Shown here: positions 35,424 to 45,240 of the stretch, in pieces
Layout of the letters: the number at the start of each line of letters is the position of its first letter
Position numbering within the stretch: the stretch's first letter is position 1
DNA from: Amycolatopsis alba DSM 44262
GTDB lineage: Bacteria; Actinomycetota; Actinomycetes; Mycobacteriales; Pseudonocardiaceae
Reading direction: 5' to 3'
DNA length: 64,000 nucleotides
Assembly (NCBI RefSeq): GCF_000384215.1
Contig: NZ_KB913032.1
Span: forward strand, 1,265,021-1,329,020
The notes under the pieces: model-generated
What the model saw: only the letters and a program-made list of their open reading frames with translations
The model's database searches: none
What the model was told of the DNA's origin: nothing
Program-made: the position numbers and the translations under genes

Positions 35424-36380
35424 TCAGTTGGACGCGACCCGCGCGGTGCGGTCGGTGTTGAACGGGGTGGTGGTGACGGCGTAGGGCGCGCACAGGTCGC
35501 CACAGTTCATCGCCGTCAGCGCCTCGGAAGCCGTGTTGGGCTTGCCGCTCTTCGGGTTCACCGTGCCGCGGAGCTGGATGTACTGCGCGTACTTGTCCGG
35601 CGACAGGGCCCTGACCTCGAAGTTCATCCCCGAGTGGTAGGTGCCGCACAGTTCGGCGCAGCGGCCGACGAACGAACCTTCCTTGTCGATCGAGTTCTGG
35701 AAGGTGAAGTCCTGGTTGTTCTTCTCCGGGTCCGGCATGACGTCCCGCTTGAAGTGGAACTCCGGCACCCAGAACGAGTGGATGACGTCGGCCGACCGCA
35801 GGTTGTACTGGATCGTCTTGTTCGTCGGCAGGACGAGCAGCGGGATCTCGGTCGAGCTGCCGACCGTGGTGATCTCGGGGTCTTCGTGGTTCTTGGAGTC
35901 GCTCTTGTACTTGAACTCCCAGTTCCACTGGAACGCGACGATGTCGACCGTGACGTCCGGGTTCTCCGTCTCGGCGAGCACGCGGTTCTCGGTGGTCGCG
36001 GTGAAGAAGAACAGCACGCAGACCATGATCGTCGGGACGACGACCGTGAAGAGCTCCAGCGGGATGTTGTACTGGAACTGACGGGGCAGTTCCTCTTCCG
36101 CGCCGTCGGCGGTCTTCTTCTTGCGGTGGAAGATCGCGGTCCAGAAGATCAGCGCCCAGACGATGACACCGACGGTCAGCGCGGCCACGACGGTCCACGT
36201 CCACAGGGTGCGCATGTCGTGCGCCTGCGGGGTCACCCCGACCGGCCAGCCGAAGCGGAGGATCTCGTCCCCGGAACAGCCCGTCGCGGTCAGCATCACC
36301 AGCGCGGCGAGCGCTGCGATACGACCAGCCCGCTTAACCGGGGTGCGCTCTGGATTTCCCACTGCGCCTTGCCCTTTCAC
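35424..36380 (-). CDS. ctaC: Cytochrome c oxidase subunit II (lipoprotein)
   Basis: 318 residues. Signal sequence with lipobox LTATGCS, two membrane helices (about 60-85 and 108-130), and a periplasmic CuA domain: His in SADVIHSFWVPEFH and ligands in VGRCAELCGTYHSGM (Cys, Cys, His, Met). The C terminus is longer than usual and holds a second cysteine pair in NCGDLC. GTG start with GGAGG 7 bases upstream. Forms the aa3 oxidase with CtaE and CtaF here and a CtaD outside the window. Confidence 0.95.
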   Translation of the reverse strand: MKGQGAVGNPERTPVKRAGRIAALAALVMLTATGCSGDEILRFGWPVGVTPQAHDMRTLWTWTVVAALTVGVIVWALIFWTAIFHRKKKTADGAEEELPRQFQYNIPLELFTVVVPTIMVCVLFFFTATTENRVLAETENPDVTVDIVAFQWNWEFKYKSDSKNHEDPEITTVGSSTEIPLLVLPTNKTIQYNLRSADVIHSFWVPEFHFKRDVMPDPEKNNQDFTFQNSIDKEGSFVGRCAELCGTYHSGMNFEVRALSPDKYAQYIQLRGTVNPKSGKPNTASEALTAMNCGDLCAPYAVTTTPFNTDRTARVASN

Positions 36381-36556
36381 CCAGAGCCTCCTCGACCGAT
36401 CTTTGTGACAGGGCGGAGCCTAGCCGAGTTACGGCACCGCGCTGACTAAGGGGTGACCACAACACGCGTATCCCCCACCACATCCGGGTGTACCGGCCCA
36501 CCGGCATACTGGGCCCTTCTCCCCCGCTCGGCCAACAAGAGGTGTGTGAACTAGAC

Positions 36557-38491
36557 GTGTGCGGCCTGCTTGGACTGATCTGTTCGACCGAAGCCGACGC
36601 TGCGAGCGCCCGTGACGCCGTCGACGCGGCCATGCGCTGCCAGCGCCACCGCGGCCCCGACGAGCACGACACCTGGGCCGACGCCGAGGTCGTCTACGGC
36701 TTCAACCGGCTCGCCTTCATCGACGTCGACCACGCCCATCAGCCGCTGATCTGGGGCCCGCCGGAGGCTCCCGAGCGTTACACGCTGAACTTCAACGGCG
36801 AGATCTACAACTACAAAGAGCTGCGTGACGAGCTGGCCGCCGAGCACGGCGCGAAATTCGCCACGGAGGGTGACGGCGAGGCGATCGTCGCGGCGTACCA
36901 CTACCTCGGCGACGACGCGGTGAAGAAGCTGCGCGGCATGTTCGCCTTCATGATCTGGGACTCCCAGGAGAAGGTCGTCTTCGGCGCGCGCGACCCGTTC
37001 GGCATCAAGCCGCTGTTCTACTCGGCGGGCCCCGGCAAGATCGCCTTCTCCAGCGAGAAGAAGAGCCTGCTGGAGCTTTCGAGCGTGCTCGGCGTCGAGG
37101 ACAAGCTGGACAAGACCGCCCTGCAGCACTACCTGGTGCTGCAGTACGTGCCGGAGCCCGAGTCGATGCACACCGGGGTCCGCCGCGTCGAGTCCGGCAC
37201 GTCGTTCCGGGTGGTCCCCGGCGGTGACGTCGAGTTCACCCGCTACTTCCACCCGCAGTTCAACGCGAAGCCGGTCAACAACCAGGCCGAGGCCGACGAG
37301 CTGTACGAGCGGATCGCCGATGTGATGCGCGACTCGGTCGGCAAGCACATGATCTCCGACCCGGACGTCACGGTCGGCGCGTTCCTCTCCGGCGGCATCG
37401 ACTCGACCGCGACCGCGACGCTGGCCAAGGAGCACAACCCGAACCTGATCGCGTTCACCACCGGGTTCGAGCGCGAGGGCTACTCCGAGGTCGACGTCGC
37501 CGCCGAATCGGCCGCCGCGATCGGTGTGAAGCACGTGGTCCGCACGGTTTCCGCGGACGAGATGATGGAAGCGCTGCCGCTCATCGTCTGGTACCTCGAC
37601 GACCCGGTGGCCGACCCGGCGCTCGTGCCGCTGTGGTTCATCGCCCGCGAAGCACGTAAGCACGTCAAGGCGGTGCTGTCCGGCGAAGGCGCCGACGAGC
37701 TCTTCTGCGGGTACACGATCTACAACGAGCCGATCTCGCTGGCGCCGTTCGAGAAGATCCCCGGCGGGATGCGGAAGATCATCGGCAAGGTCTCCACGAA
37801 GATCCCGGAAGGCACCCGCGGCAAGGACCTGCTGCGTCGCGGCGCCCTGCCGCTGGAGGACCGCTACTACGGCAACGCCCGCAACTTCCGCGACGACCAG
37901 CTCCGCAAGGTGCTGCGCACGTACGAGGAAGGCATCGGCTTCAAGGACGTCACCGCTCCTTGGTACGAGATCTCCCGTGACTGGGACCCGGTCGCGCGGA
38001 TGCAGCACGTCGACCTCTACACCTGGCTGCGCGGCGACATCCTGGTCAAGGCCGACAAGGTGACCATGGCGAACTCGCTGGAACTGCGCGTGCCGTTCCT
38101 CGACGCCGAGGTGTTCAAGGTCGCCTCGACCATCCCGCTGGACCAGAAGCTCGCGCACGGCACCACGAAGTACGCGCTGCGCCAGGCGCTGGCGAAGATC
38201 ATCCCCGGACACGTGCTGAACCGGCGCAAGCTCGGCTTCCCGGTGCCGATCCGGCTCTGGCTGCGCAACGAGATGTACGACTGGGCCAAGGGCATCATCT
38301 CGGACTCGCAGACCGACGCGCTGCTCGACAAGAAGGCCGTCCTGGCGCTGCTCGAAGAGCACAAGGCCGGGCAGCTCGACCGCAGCCGCCAGCTGTGGGC
38401 GCTGCTGGTGTTCATGCTGTGGCACGGGATCTTCGTCGAGAACCGCATCAAGCCCGAGATCCCGGAACCCGTCTACCCGGTGAAACTCTAG
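36557..38491 (+). CDS. asnB: Glutamine-dependent asparagine synthetase
   Basis: 644 residues. Starts GTG-TGC, so the N-terminal glutaminase Cys2 (CGLLGLICST) is exposed after Met removal; RHRGPDEHDTW and NFNGEIYNYKELRDEL complete the Ntn domain. The synthetase domain has the PP-loop FLSGGIDSTATATLA and LSGEGADELFCGY. An intact type-II enzyme, at a conserved position next to ctaC. Mycobacterial AsnB homologues also take part in amidation of cell-wall diaminopimelate (Ltsa type); which role applies here is open. Confidence 0.94.
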   Translation: MCGLLGLICSTEADAASARDAVDAAMRCQRHRGPDEHDTWADAEVVYGFNRLAFIDVDHAHQPLIWGPPEAPERYTLNFNGEIYNYKELRDELAAEHGAKFATEGDGEAIVAAYHYLGDDAVKKLRGMFAFMIWDSQEKVVFGARDPFGIKPLFYSAGPGKIAFSSEKKSLLELSSVLGVEDKLDKTALQHYLVLQYVPEPESMHTGVRRVESGTSFRVVPGGDVEFTRYFHPQFNAKPVNNQAEADELYERIADVMRDSVGKHMISDPDVTVGAFLSGGIDSTATATLAKEHNPNLIAFTTGFEREGYSEVDVAAESAAAIGVKHVVRTVSADEMMEALPLIVWYLDDPVADPALVPLWFIAREARKHVKAVLSGEGADELFCGYTIYNEPISLAPFEKIPGGMRKIIGKVSTKIPEGTRGKDLLRRGALPLEDRYYGNARNFRDDQLRKVLRTYEEGIGFKDVTAPWYEISRDWDPVARMQHVDLYTWLRGDILVKADKVTMANSLELRVPFLDAEVFKVASTIPLDQKLAHGTTKYALRQALAKIIPGHVLNRRKLGFPVPIRLWLRNEMYDWAKGIISDSQTDALLDKKAVLALLEEHKAGQLDRSRQLWALLVFMLWHGIFVENRIKPEIPEPVYPVKL

Positions 38492-38547
38492 TCACGACTC
38501 GACACGCCGGCCTTCACCGTTCACCCGGTGGAGGCCAGCATGGAGCG

Positions 38548-39201
38548 ATGGACTTCGTCCTCGTGCACGGCACGACGCAGAGCCCGGCGGGCTGGGACCG
38601 CATGGCCAAGTTGCTCAGGGCCGCCGGGCACCGCGCGATCGCGGTGGACCTGCTGACCCCGGCCGAACTGCAGGTCGAGGGTTACGCGCAGCACGCGCGG
38701 GACCAGTACGACGGCGAGCGGCCGGTCGTGGTGGCCCATTCCGGGGCCGGGGTCCTGCTCCCCTCGATCGCCGAGGCGCTCGACGCGCGGGCGATGGTGT
38801 GGGTCGCCGCCTACATCCCCGACTTCGCCGGGGGCCGGAGCCTGCGCGACGAGGTCCTGACCTTGTTCGCTCCCGAGTGGATCGGCGTGGACCCGACCTC
38901 GGATCCCGCGAAGGCGTCGGAATTCCTGTTCCACGACTGCGATCCCGAGACCGAACACCTGGCACTGGACAGCTTGCGGTTGTTCAATCCCGCGGTCCTC
39001 GCGGCACACCGCGCCGGACCCGCGCCGGAAATCCCGTCGACGGTGATCGTCCCCACGCGTGATCGCACGCTGAAGCCGGGGTGGATGCGCCAGGCGGCCA
39101 GGGACCGGCTCGGCGTCGGCGCGATCGAGATCGACGCCGGGCACTGCCCCCACATGTCACGCCCCGCCGAGGTCGCCGCCATCCTGACCCGCCGCGCGTA
39201 A
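38548..39201 (+). CDS. Alpha/beta hydrolase
   Basis: 217 residues. FVLVHGTTQSPAGWDRM gives the oxyanion strand, VVVAHSGAGVLLPSI the nucleophile elbow with Ser in HSGAG, and the closing IDAGHCPHMSRP the catalytic His. Resembles small salicylate-esterase-like hydrolases. ATG at 38548. 56 bp after asnB. Confidence 0.87.
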   Translation: MDFVLVHGTTQSPAGWDRMAKLLRAAGHRAIAVDLLTPAELQVEGYAQHARDQYDGERPVVVAHSGAGVLLPSIAEALDARAMVWVAAYIPDFAGGRSLRDEVLTLFAPEWIGVDPTSDPAKASEFLFHDCDPETEHLALDSLRLFNPAVLAAHRAGPAPEIPSTVIVPTRDRTLKPGWMRQAARDRLGVGAIEIDAGHCPHMSRPAEVAAILTRRA

Positions 39202-39217
39202 AGCCCCCTTGCTGCCC

Positions 39218-39276
39218 AAGTCCGTGAAGGCCTCCTTCCCTACTCTCAAGGTAGGGAAGGAGGCCTTCACGGACTT
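39218..39276. terminator. Bidirectional terminator/hairpin, perfect 26-7-26
   Basis: AAGTCCGTGAAGGCCTCCTT... loops over TCTCAAG to its exact complement. Lies between convergent hydrolase and adoK genes. GAAGGCCTCCTTC class. Confidence 0.9.
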
Positions 39277-39281
39277 CAAGC

Positions 39282-40328
<1,047 letters not shown>

Positions 40329-40366
40329 TCATGCCCCATACGGGTTGCTTCAGGCACGGCCATCAA

Positions 40367-40384
40367 CACTACCGGTTGGTAGTG
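40367..40384. promoter_or_regulatory. Inverted repeat upstream of small ORF
   Basis: CACTACC-GGTT-GGTAGTG, 7-bp arms. A second short repeat ACTCG-AACA-CGAGT follows at 40392-40405, both just before the small gene at 40423. Possible operator. Confidence 0.4.
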
Positions 40385-40422
40385 GTGTCCTACTCGAACA
40401 CGAGTCATTAACTTTGTCGTTC

Positions 40423-40602
40423 GTGACCACTCCTGCGTATCACCTCGAACCGGAATCGATCGGCGAACTCATCGCCGACTGTGCCGGGATCCCGTCGTCC
40501 CTCCAGGCCGAGAACCTGCCCCTGCCCCGGCAGATCGCCCCGCCCTGGACCGTGGACGAGCGCTGCCTCGCCCAGGTCGCCGATCTGGACGCCTACGTCT
40601 GA
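40423..40602 (+). CDS. Small hypothetical protein
   Basis: 59 residues; unrecognised. Acidic, with two cysteines (LIADCAGIPS, DERCLAQVAD). Start GTG 40423, no clear Shine-Dalgarno. Flanked by a possible operator and by a strong terminator, which supports it being expressed. Confidence 0.5.
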   Translation: MTTPAYHLEPESIGELIADCAGIPSSLQAENLPLPRQIAPPWTVDERCLAQVADLDAYV

Positions 40603-40630
40603 TCCCGCTGAGGGTATTCAAGAGCTGCGG

Positions 40631-40680
40631 GCATGAAGAAGGGCCGCGACCTGGGTGAGGTTCGCGGCCCTTCTTCATGC
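40631..40680. terminator. Bidirectional terminator, perfect 19-bp stem
   Basis: GCATGAAGAAGGGCCGCGA pairs with TCGCGGCCCTTCTTCATGC across a 12-nt loop. Between the small ORF and the convergent HesB gene. Not of the 7-nt-loop family. Confidence 0.85.
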
Positions 40681-40690
40681 TCGACGGGCG

Positions 40691-41068
40691 TCAGTGGAAG
40701 CTGTCGCCGCAGGCGCAGCTGCCGGTCGCGTTGGGGTTGTCGATCGTGAAGCCCTGCTTCTCGATCGAGTCGACGAAGTCGATCACGGCGCTCGACACGT
40801 ACGGCGCGCTCATCCGGTCGACGGCCACGCGAAGCCCGTCGAAGTCACGGAACAGGTCACCGTCGAGCGTGCGCTCGTCGAAGAACAGCTGGTAGCGCAG
40901 GCCCGCGCACCCACCGGGCTGGACGGCGATGCGCAGGTGCATGTCGTCACGGCCCTCCTGCTCGAGCAGGGCCTTCGCCTTGACGGCGGCGGCGTCGGTC
41001 AAGGTGACGCCGTGCGTCTCCTCGGCGGTTTCGGCCTGAGCTGCGGCTGCCTGCTCAGCGGTCGTCAT
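40691..41068 (-). CDS. HesB/IscA/ErpA-family iron-sulfur insertion protein
   Basis: 125 residues. The A-type carrier fold, with the three cysteines in GGCAGLRYQL and GSCACGDSFH. It delivers Fe-S clusters to client proteins; clients here could include NadA, BioB or QcrA. ATG 41068 with AGGGAG upstream. The N-terminal 20 residues are Ala/Glu-rich. Confidence 0.93.
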   Translation of the reverse strand: MTTAEQAAAAQAETAEETHGVTLTDAAAVKAKALLEQEGRDDMHLRIAVQPGGCAGLRYQLFFDERTLDGDLFRDFDGLRVAVDRMSAPYVSSAVIDFVDSIEKQGFTIDNPNATGSCACGDSFH

Positions 41069-41211
41069 GGTTCTCCCTCTGGTCGAACTCGCTGCGGGTA
41101 CTCGTCTTGCACATGGTCCAACACGTCGGAGTCCCGATCTGTTCCCCTCCATGGTGACATATCGCTCGGCCTGGTGCGTGGCACCGTGACGGCTGCAACT
41201 ACCCTGGTGAG

Positions 41212-41868
41212 GTGAGGTTCCTGCGCCGTAGCACCACAGACTCCGCCACGACGGACACCGAGACGCCCGACAACGAGGGCATCGAGGTCCAGGCCAAGGC
41301 GTATACGCCCGGAAAGGGCAAGGCCACGCCCAAGCGGCGTGAGGCCGAGGCCAAGCGCCGCGGCCCGGTGGCGCCGCCGCCGACCACCATGCGCGAGGCG
41401 ATGAAGCGCAACAAGGAACTCCGCAAGTCCGCGAAGTCCGACCCGGAGTACAAGGCGAAGCAGCGCAACGCCGCCAAGGAACGCCGCGAGCGGATGATGG
41501 CGGGCGAGGACAAGTACCTGCTCCCCCGTGACCGCGGCCCGGTCAAGGCGTACATCCGCGACCTGGTCGACTCGCGGCGCAACCTGCTCGGTCTCTTCAT
41601 GCCACTCGCGATCCTGGTGTTCGTCGCGCTGATCCTCCCGTACCCGGAGGTCCAGCGGTACGCGACGCTGCTGTGCACCGTGATGCTGCTCGGCATGATC
41701 GTCGAAGGCGTGCTCAGCGGACGCCGGATCGCGAAGATGGTCCGGCTGAAGTTCCCGGACGAGGCGGTCAAGGGCACCTCCGTCGGCTGGTACTCCTTCA
41801 TCCGCGCGAGCCAGATCCGCAAGCTGCGCGTCCCGAAGCCGCGGGTCAGCCCCGGCGACAAGGTCTGA
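41212..41868 (+). CDS. DUF3043 membrane protein
   Basis: 218 residues. A long basic, disordered N-terminal half (AKAYTPGKGKATPKRREAEA, REAMKRNKELRKSAKSD), then two membrane helices (LGLFMPLAILVFVALILPY, TLLCTVMLLGMIVEGVL) and a short tail. Fits the actinobacterial DUF3043 family. The GTG follows a TACCCT box by 6 bases, so the message is probably leaderless. Function unknown. Confidence 0.85.
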   Translation: MRFLRRSTTDSATTDTETPDNEGIEVQAKAYTPGKGKATPKRREAEAKRRGPVAPPPTTMREAMKRNKELRKSAKSDPEYKAKQRNAAKERRERMMAGEDKYLLPRDRGPVKAYIRDLVDSRRNLLGLFMPLAILVFVALILPYPEVQRYATLLCTVMLLGMIVEGVLSGRRIAKMVRLKFPDEAVKGTSVGWYSFIRASQIRKLRVPKPRVSPGDKV

Positions 41869-41930
41869 GCCCTCACCAGGCGAAACCCAGGTCGTTAGCG
41901 TGGCTAACGGCCTGAGGTACAGTCGTGCCC

Positions 41931-42920
41931 ATGGAGTTTCGACGCCTCGGCCGCAGCGGCCTCAATGTCAGTGAGATCTCGTACGGCAACTGGCTCACCC
42001 ACGGGTCCCAGGTGGAAGAGGACCAGGCCCAGGCCTGCATCAAGGCGGCGCTCGACGTCGGCATCACCACGTTCGACACCGCCGACGTGTACGCGAACAC
42101 GGCCGCCGAATCGGTGCTCGGCCGCGGGCTGAAGGGCCTGCGCCGCGAGAGCCTGGAGATCTTCACCAAGGTCTACTGGCCGACCGGCCCCAAGGGCCCC
42201 AACGACCAGGGCCTCGGCCGCAAGCACATCATGGAGTCGGCGCACGCTTCGCTGAAGCGGCTCGGCACCGACTACGTCGACCTCTACCAGGCGCACCGGT
42301 TCGACCGGACCGTCCCGCTCGAAGAGACGTTCCTCGCCTTCGCCGATCTCGTCCGCCAGGGCAAGGTTCTCTACGTCGGTGTCTCGGAGTGGACCGCCGA
42401 GCAGATCACCCAGGGCGCGGCGATCGCGCGCGAACTGAAGGTGCCCCTGGTCTCGAACCAGCCGCAGTACAGCGCGCTGTGGCGGGTCATCGAGGCGCAG
42501 GTCGTCCCGGCTTCCGAACGCGAAGGGCTCAGCCAGATCGTCTGGTCGCCGATCGCGCAGGGTGTGCTCACCGGCAAGTACAAGCCCGGTCAGGCCTTGC
42601 CCGAGGGCTCCCGCGCGACGGACGAGAAGGGCGGCGCCAACATGGTCGCCCGCTTCCTCAACGACGACGTCCTCGAGCGCGTCCAGCGGCTTGAGCCGCT
42701 CGCGGACAAGGCGGGCCTGACGATGGCCCAGCTCGCCGTGGCGTGGGTGTTGCAGAACCCGAACGTCGCCTCGGCGATCATCGGCGCTTCGCGGCCGGAG
42801 CAGGTGCACGAGAACGTGAAGGCGGCAGGCGTGAAGCTGGACGCGGATCTGCTCGCCGCGATCGACGAGGCCCTCGACGGCGTCACCGAGACCGACCCCA
42901 CCCTCACCCGCTCGCCCTGA
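41931..42920 (+). CDS. Aldo/keto reductase (Kv-beta/YghZ-like)
   Basis: 329 residues. NADPH-dependent TIM-barrel: DVGITTFDTADVYANTAAES holds the catalytic Asp and Tyr, RLGTDYVDLYQAH follows, and WSPIAQGVLTGKY with the C-terminal SAIIGASRPEQ binds NADP. TACAGT at 41918-41923 lies 7 bases before the ATG, so translation probably starts at the 5' end of the message. A GTG two codons upstream overlaps the promoter. Confidence 0.9.
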   Translation: MEFRRLGRSGLNVSEISYGNWLTHGSQVEEDQAQACIKAALDVGITTFDTADVYANTAAESVLGRGLKGLRRESLEIFTKVYWPTGPKGPNDQGLGRKHIMESAHASLKRLGTDYVDLYQAHRFDRTVPLEETFLAFADLVRQGKVLYVGVSEWTAEQITQGAAIARELKVPLVSNQPQYSALWRVIEAQVVPASEREGLSQIVWSPIAQGVLTGKYKPGQALPEGSRATDEKGGANMVARFLNDDVLERVQRLEPLADKAGLTMAQLAVAWVLQNPNVASAIIGASRPEQVHENVKAAGVKLDADLLAAIDEALDGVTETDPTLTRSP

Positions 42921-43077
42921 TCCCCTTGCACGCATTCCCCTGTTGGGGACCGAAGCGACCGTGCCGTGCTCAACCTGAGGGAAGCCGGCTCCGCTCGGTT
43001 GTCGCCCTCTGAAGCCGAGAAGTCCGGGCATCGTCACCCTCGGAGCCCCGGCCTGGTGCGGTTTGGTGAGACGCGGT

Positions 43078-43130
43078 GGTGTGAAAGCCACTTTCGCAAC
43101 GTTGAAGGTTGCGAAAGTGGCTTTCACAAC
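43078..43130. repeat. 23-7-23 hairpin, GAAAGCCACTTTC class
   Basis: GGTGTGAAAGCCACTTTC..., loop GTTGAAG, complement with one mismatch. Follows the aldo/keto reductase gene and may act as its terminator. Confidence 0.88.
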
Positions 43131-43205
43131 GCCTCCTGGCGAGACACCGTGCCCAGCGGCGGCAGCGACCATCCGGACAGGCGTTGCCGCACGACTCCGC
43201 AAGCA

Positions 43206-43244
43206 GTCGACTGATCGCGGACGCTTTTCCCGCAATCAGTCGAC
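43206..43244 (-). terminator. Stem-loop after hypothetical gene
   Basis: GTCGACTGAT pairs exactly with ATCAGTCGAC around a 19-nt loop that can also pair GCGG/CCGC. Lies 9 bp after the stop of the 43253 gene. Confidence 0.55.
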
Positions 43245-43252
43245 CGAATGCA

Positions 43253-43480
43253 TCAGTCGCCGTGCACGCGGGACTGGTACGCGATCTGACCGTCGAGGTC
43301 GAGGGCGTCACCAGGAGCACGCAAGGGGTCGATTCCCAGGCCCCGCAACAATCTGCTCGCGCCGGCGACGCGGTCACCCGTCCGGCCGTCGAGCCGCTCC
43401 GGCCGGTGGCCCCGCTGGATCAGCAGGCCCTCGACGTCGTCTATCAACCGGTACGGGTCGTAGACCTGCTGTTCAGGCAT
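43253..43480 (-). CDS. Small hypothetical protein downstream of purC
   Basis: 75 residues from the ATG at 43480 (a GTG at 43486 is also possible). Starts inside the end of purC. Charged, no membrane segments; YDPYRLIDDVEGLLIQRGHR is the only distinctive stretch. It does not look like PurS, which often follows purC. Not recognised. Confidence 0.6.
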   Translation of the reverse strand: MPEQQVYDPYRLIDDVEGLLIQRGHRPERLDGRTGDRVAGASRLLRGLGIDPLRAPGDALDLDGQIAYQSRVHGD

Positions 43481-44324
43481 GGCCACCGCCGGATACCCAG
43501 GTCTTCCCGGTGATCCTTTCGTAGACCTCGGTGTAGCGCTTGCGGGTCGCTTCGACGATGTCGTCCGGGATGGCGGGGCCGGGTGGCGTCTTGTCCCAGC
43601 CGGTGGTCGTGGACCAATCGCGGACGAACTGCTTGTCGAACGCGTGCTGCGTCCGGCCCGGCTCGTACTCGTCCGCGGGCCAGAAGCGTGACGAGTCCGA
43701 CGTGAGGACCTCGTCCCCGAGCGTCAGCACACCGTCGGCGTCGAAACCGAATTCGATCTTGGTGTCGGCGATGATGATGCCGTTCTTCGCCGCGTGCTCG
43801 GCACCCTTGGTGTAGACCTCGAGCGTCAGGTCGCGGATGCGGTCCGCGGTCTCCTGGCCGATCTCGTTCACGACGTCGGCGAAGGTCATGAACTCGTCGT
43901 GACCGGTGTCGGAGAGCTTCGTGGTGGGCGTGAAGATCGGCTCGGGCAGCTTGTCCGCCTCGACCAGGCCGCCGGGCAGTTCGACGCCGGAAACCTTGCC
44001 GTCACGCTGGTATTCGCGCATGCCGAGACCGGTGAGGTAGCCGCGCGCGATGCATTCGACCTGGATCATCTTCAGCGGCTTGCAGCGGGTGGCGCGGCCG
44101 GCGAATTCCGCCGGGACGTCGGTCGTGGAAATGACGTGGTTCGGCACCACGTCGGCCATCTTTTCGAACCACCACGCGGAAAGCTGGTTCAGCAGCGCGC
44201 CCTTGTCCGGGATACGGGTCGGCAGCGAGACGTCGTAGACCGAAACGCGATCCGACGCGACGAGCAGAATGTCGCCGTCGATTTCGTAAAGGTCGCGGAC
44301 CTTACCCGCGTGAATGTGCTTCAT
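43473..44324 (-). CDS. purC: Phosphoribosylaminoimidazole-succinocarboxamide synthase
   Basis: SAICAR synthetase of purine synthesis. 283 residues. KVRDLYEIDGDILLVASDRV at the N terminus, VECIARGYLTGLGMREYQ, FTPTTKLSDTGHDEF and IADTKIEFGF are the expected ATP and substrate motifs. ATG overlaps the stop of the GntR regulator (ATGA); no other pur genes nearby. Confidence 0.96.
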   Translation of the reverse strand: MKHIHAGKVRDLYEIDGDILLVASDRVSVYDVSLPTRIPDKGALLNQLSAWWFEKMADVVPNHVISTTDVPAEFAGRATRCKPLKMIQVECIARGYLTGLGMREYQRDGKVSGVELPGGLVEADKLPEPIFTPTTKLSDTGHDEFMTFADVVNEIGQETADRIRDLTLEVYTKGAEHAAKNGIIIADTKIEFGFDADGVLTLGDEVLTSDSSRFWPADEYEPGRTQHAFDKQFVRDWSTTTGWDKTPPGPAIPDDIVEATRKRYTEVYERITGKTWVSGGGHA

Positions 44325-45070
44325 GCCCCGTCCTCGATGTCGTATTCGTAGAAAATCCAGTGATCCGGCAAAGCCGCCGATTCGCCGTACTCGAGTACGT
44401 CTCCCTCGGCGGACAAGAACCTGTTACGGCTCAACAAAAGCGCCGAACCTACGGCCACACCGAGTTCCTTCGCCTCCTCGGCACCCGCCAGCCCCGCGGC
44501 GTGCTGAGAATGGGTCGACTTCAGAACCCGGTCTGTCCGGTCTGCAACATATTTGACCGTGCCTTCGACGATCCGCACCGGCTCGAACAGCAACGGCGCC
44601 TTCGACGCGACAGCGCCGTCGAACCACGAGACGGACGTCGACACCGGCACGTCCTGGCCGGCGTACGTCGTCCGCCGCCGCCTGATCGCGGGAGAGCCCT
44701 GGTCGATGCCGAGGGCGCCCGCCACCCGCTCCGGCGCCGGGACGAGCCCGGCCTCACGGATTTTCGCGTAATGGCCCGGCGGATAGACCTTGCCGGTTCG
44801 CGCGATCGAGATCGTCCGATCGTGCGCGGAGCGGTGCAGTGCCCTGGTCTGCACCACTGTCCCGATCCCGCGGACCGCGCGGACCAGACCTTCCGCCCGG
44901 AGCGTGGAGAGCACCTTCATCGCCGTCGCCATCGCGACGTTCCAGTTCCTGGCGATCTCCCGCGCGGACGGGACCGTGTCACCTTCCTTGAGCCTGCCCG
45001 AAACGATGTCGTCGCGAATGTTTCCCGCGATCTGGAGATACGGCGGTTCGGGTCGGTCGACGGCGGGCAA
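44321..45070 (-). CDS. GntR/HutC-type regulator (UTRA domain)
   Basis: 249 residues. Winged helix-turn-helix at 10-75 (YLQIAGNIRDDIVSGRLKEG, VPSAREIARNWNVAMATAMK) and a UTRA ligand domain at 85-245. TTG start with GAGGAG 8 bases upstream. It is translationally coupled to purC and faces the gene at 45241 across a region containing two similar palindromic sites, so autoregulation is likely. Ligand unknown; whether it also controls purC is an open question. Confidence 0.88.
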   Translation of the reverse strand: MPAVDRPEPPYLQIAGNIRDDIVSGRLKEGDTVPSAREIARNWNVAMATAMKVLSTLRAEGLVRAVRGIGTVVQTRALHRSAHDRTISIARTGKVYPPGHYAKIREAGLVPAPERVAGALGIDQGSPAIRRRRTTYAGQDVPVSTSVSWFDGAVASKAPLLFEPVRIVEGTVKYVADRTDRVLKSTHSQHAAGLAGAEEAKELGVAVGSALLLSRNRFLSAEGDVLEYGESAALPDHWIFYEYDIEDGA

Positions 45071-45161
45071 GGTGACTCCTCACAAGGTCGCGCGGTGCGC
45101 ACAAGCGTTCTAGCACACCAATGGGCGAGCACCAAGGATCCTGCTCACACCCCATTATTAC

Positions 45162-45197
45162 GTACTAGTACACATTCTGGACGGTGCTCTAGTACAC
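45162..45197. promoter_or_regulatory. Paired GntR-like operator sites
   Basis: GTACTAGTAC (45162-45171) is a perfect palindrome. CTAGTACAC occurs at 45165-45173 and again at 45189-45197, 24 bp apart, in the divergent region between the GntR gene and 45241. The spacing puts both on the same face of the helix. Binding by the neighbouring GntR protein is inferred. Confidence 0.6.
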
Positions 45198-45240
45198 CTG
45201 TTACTCTCCGCAGAGTTCCCGAAACCCGTTGGGGGGCTCG

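Larger units (their letters stand above)
42921..43252. other. 332-bp convergent intergenic region
   Basis: No gene. It holds the 23-7-23 hairpin at 43078-43130 and a second stem-loop at 43206-43244. The first 150 bp show nothing recognisable. Confidence 0.75.

Noticed and set aside
36551..38425. Minus-strand open frame opposite asnB
   Set aside because: Shadow of an unmistakable asparagine synthetase.
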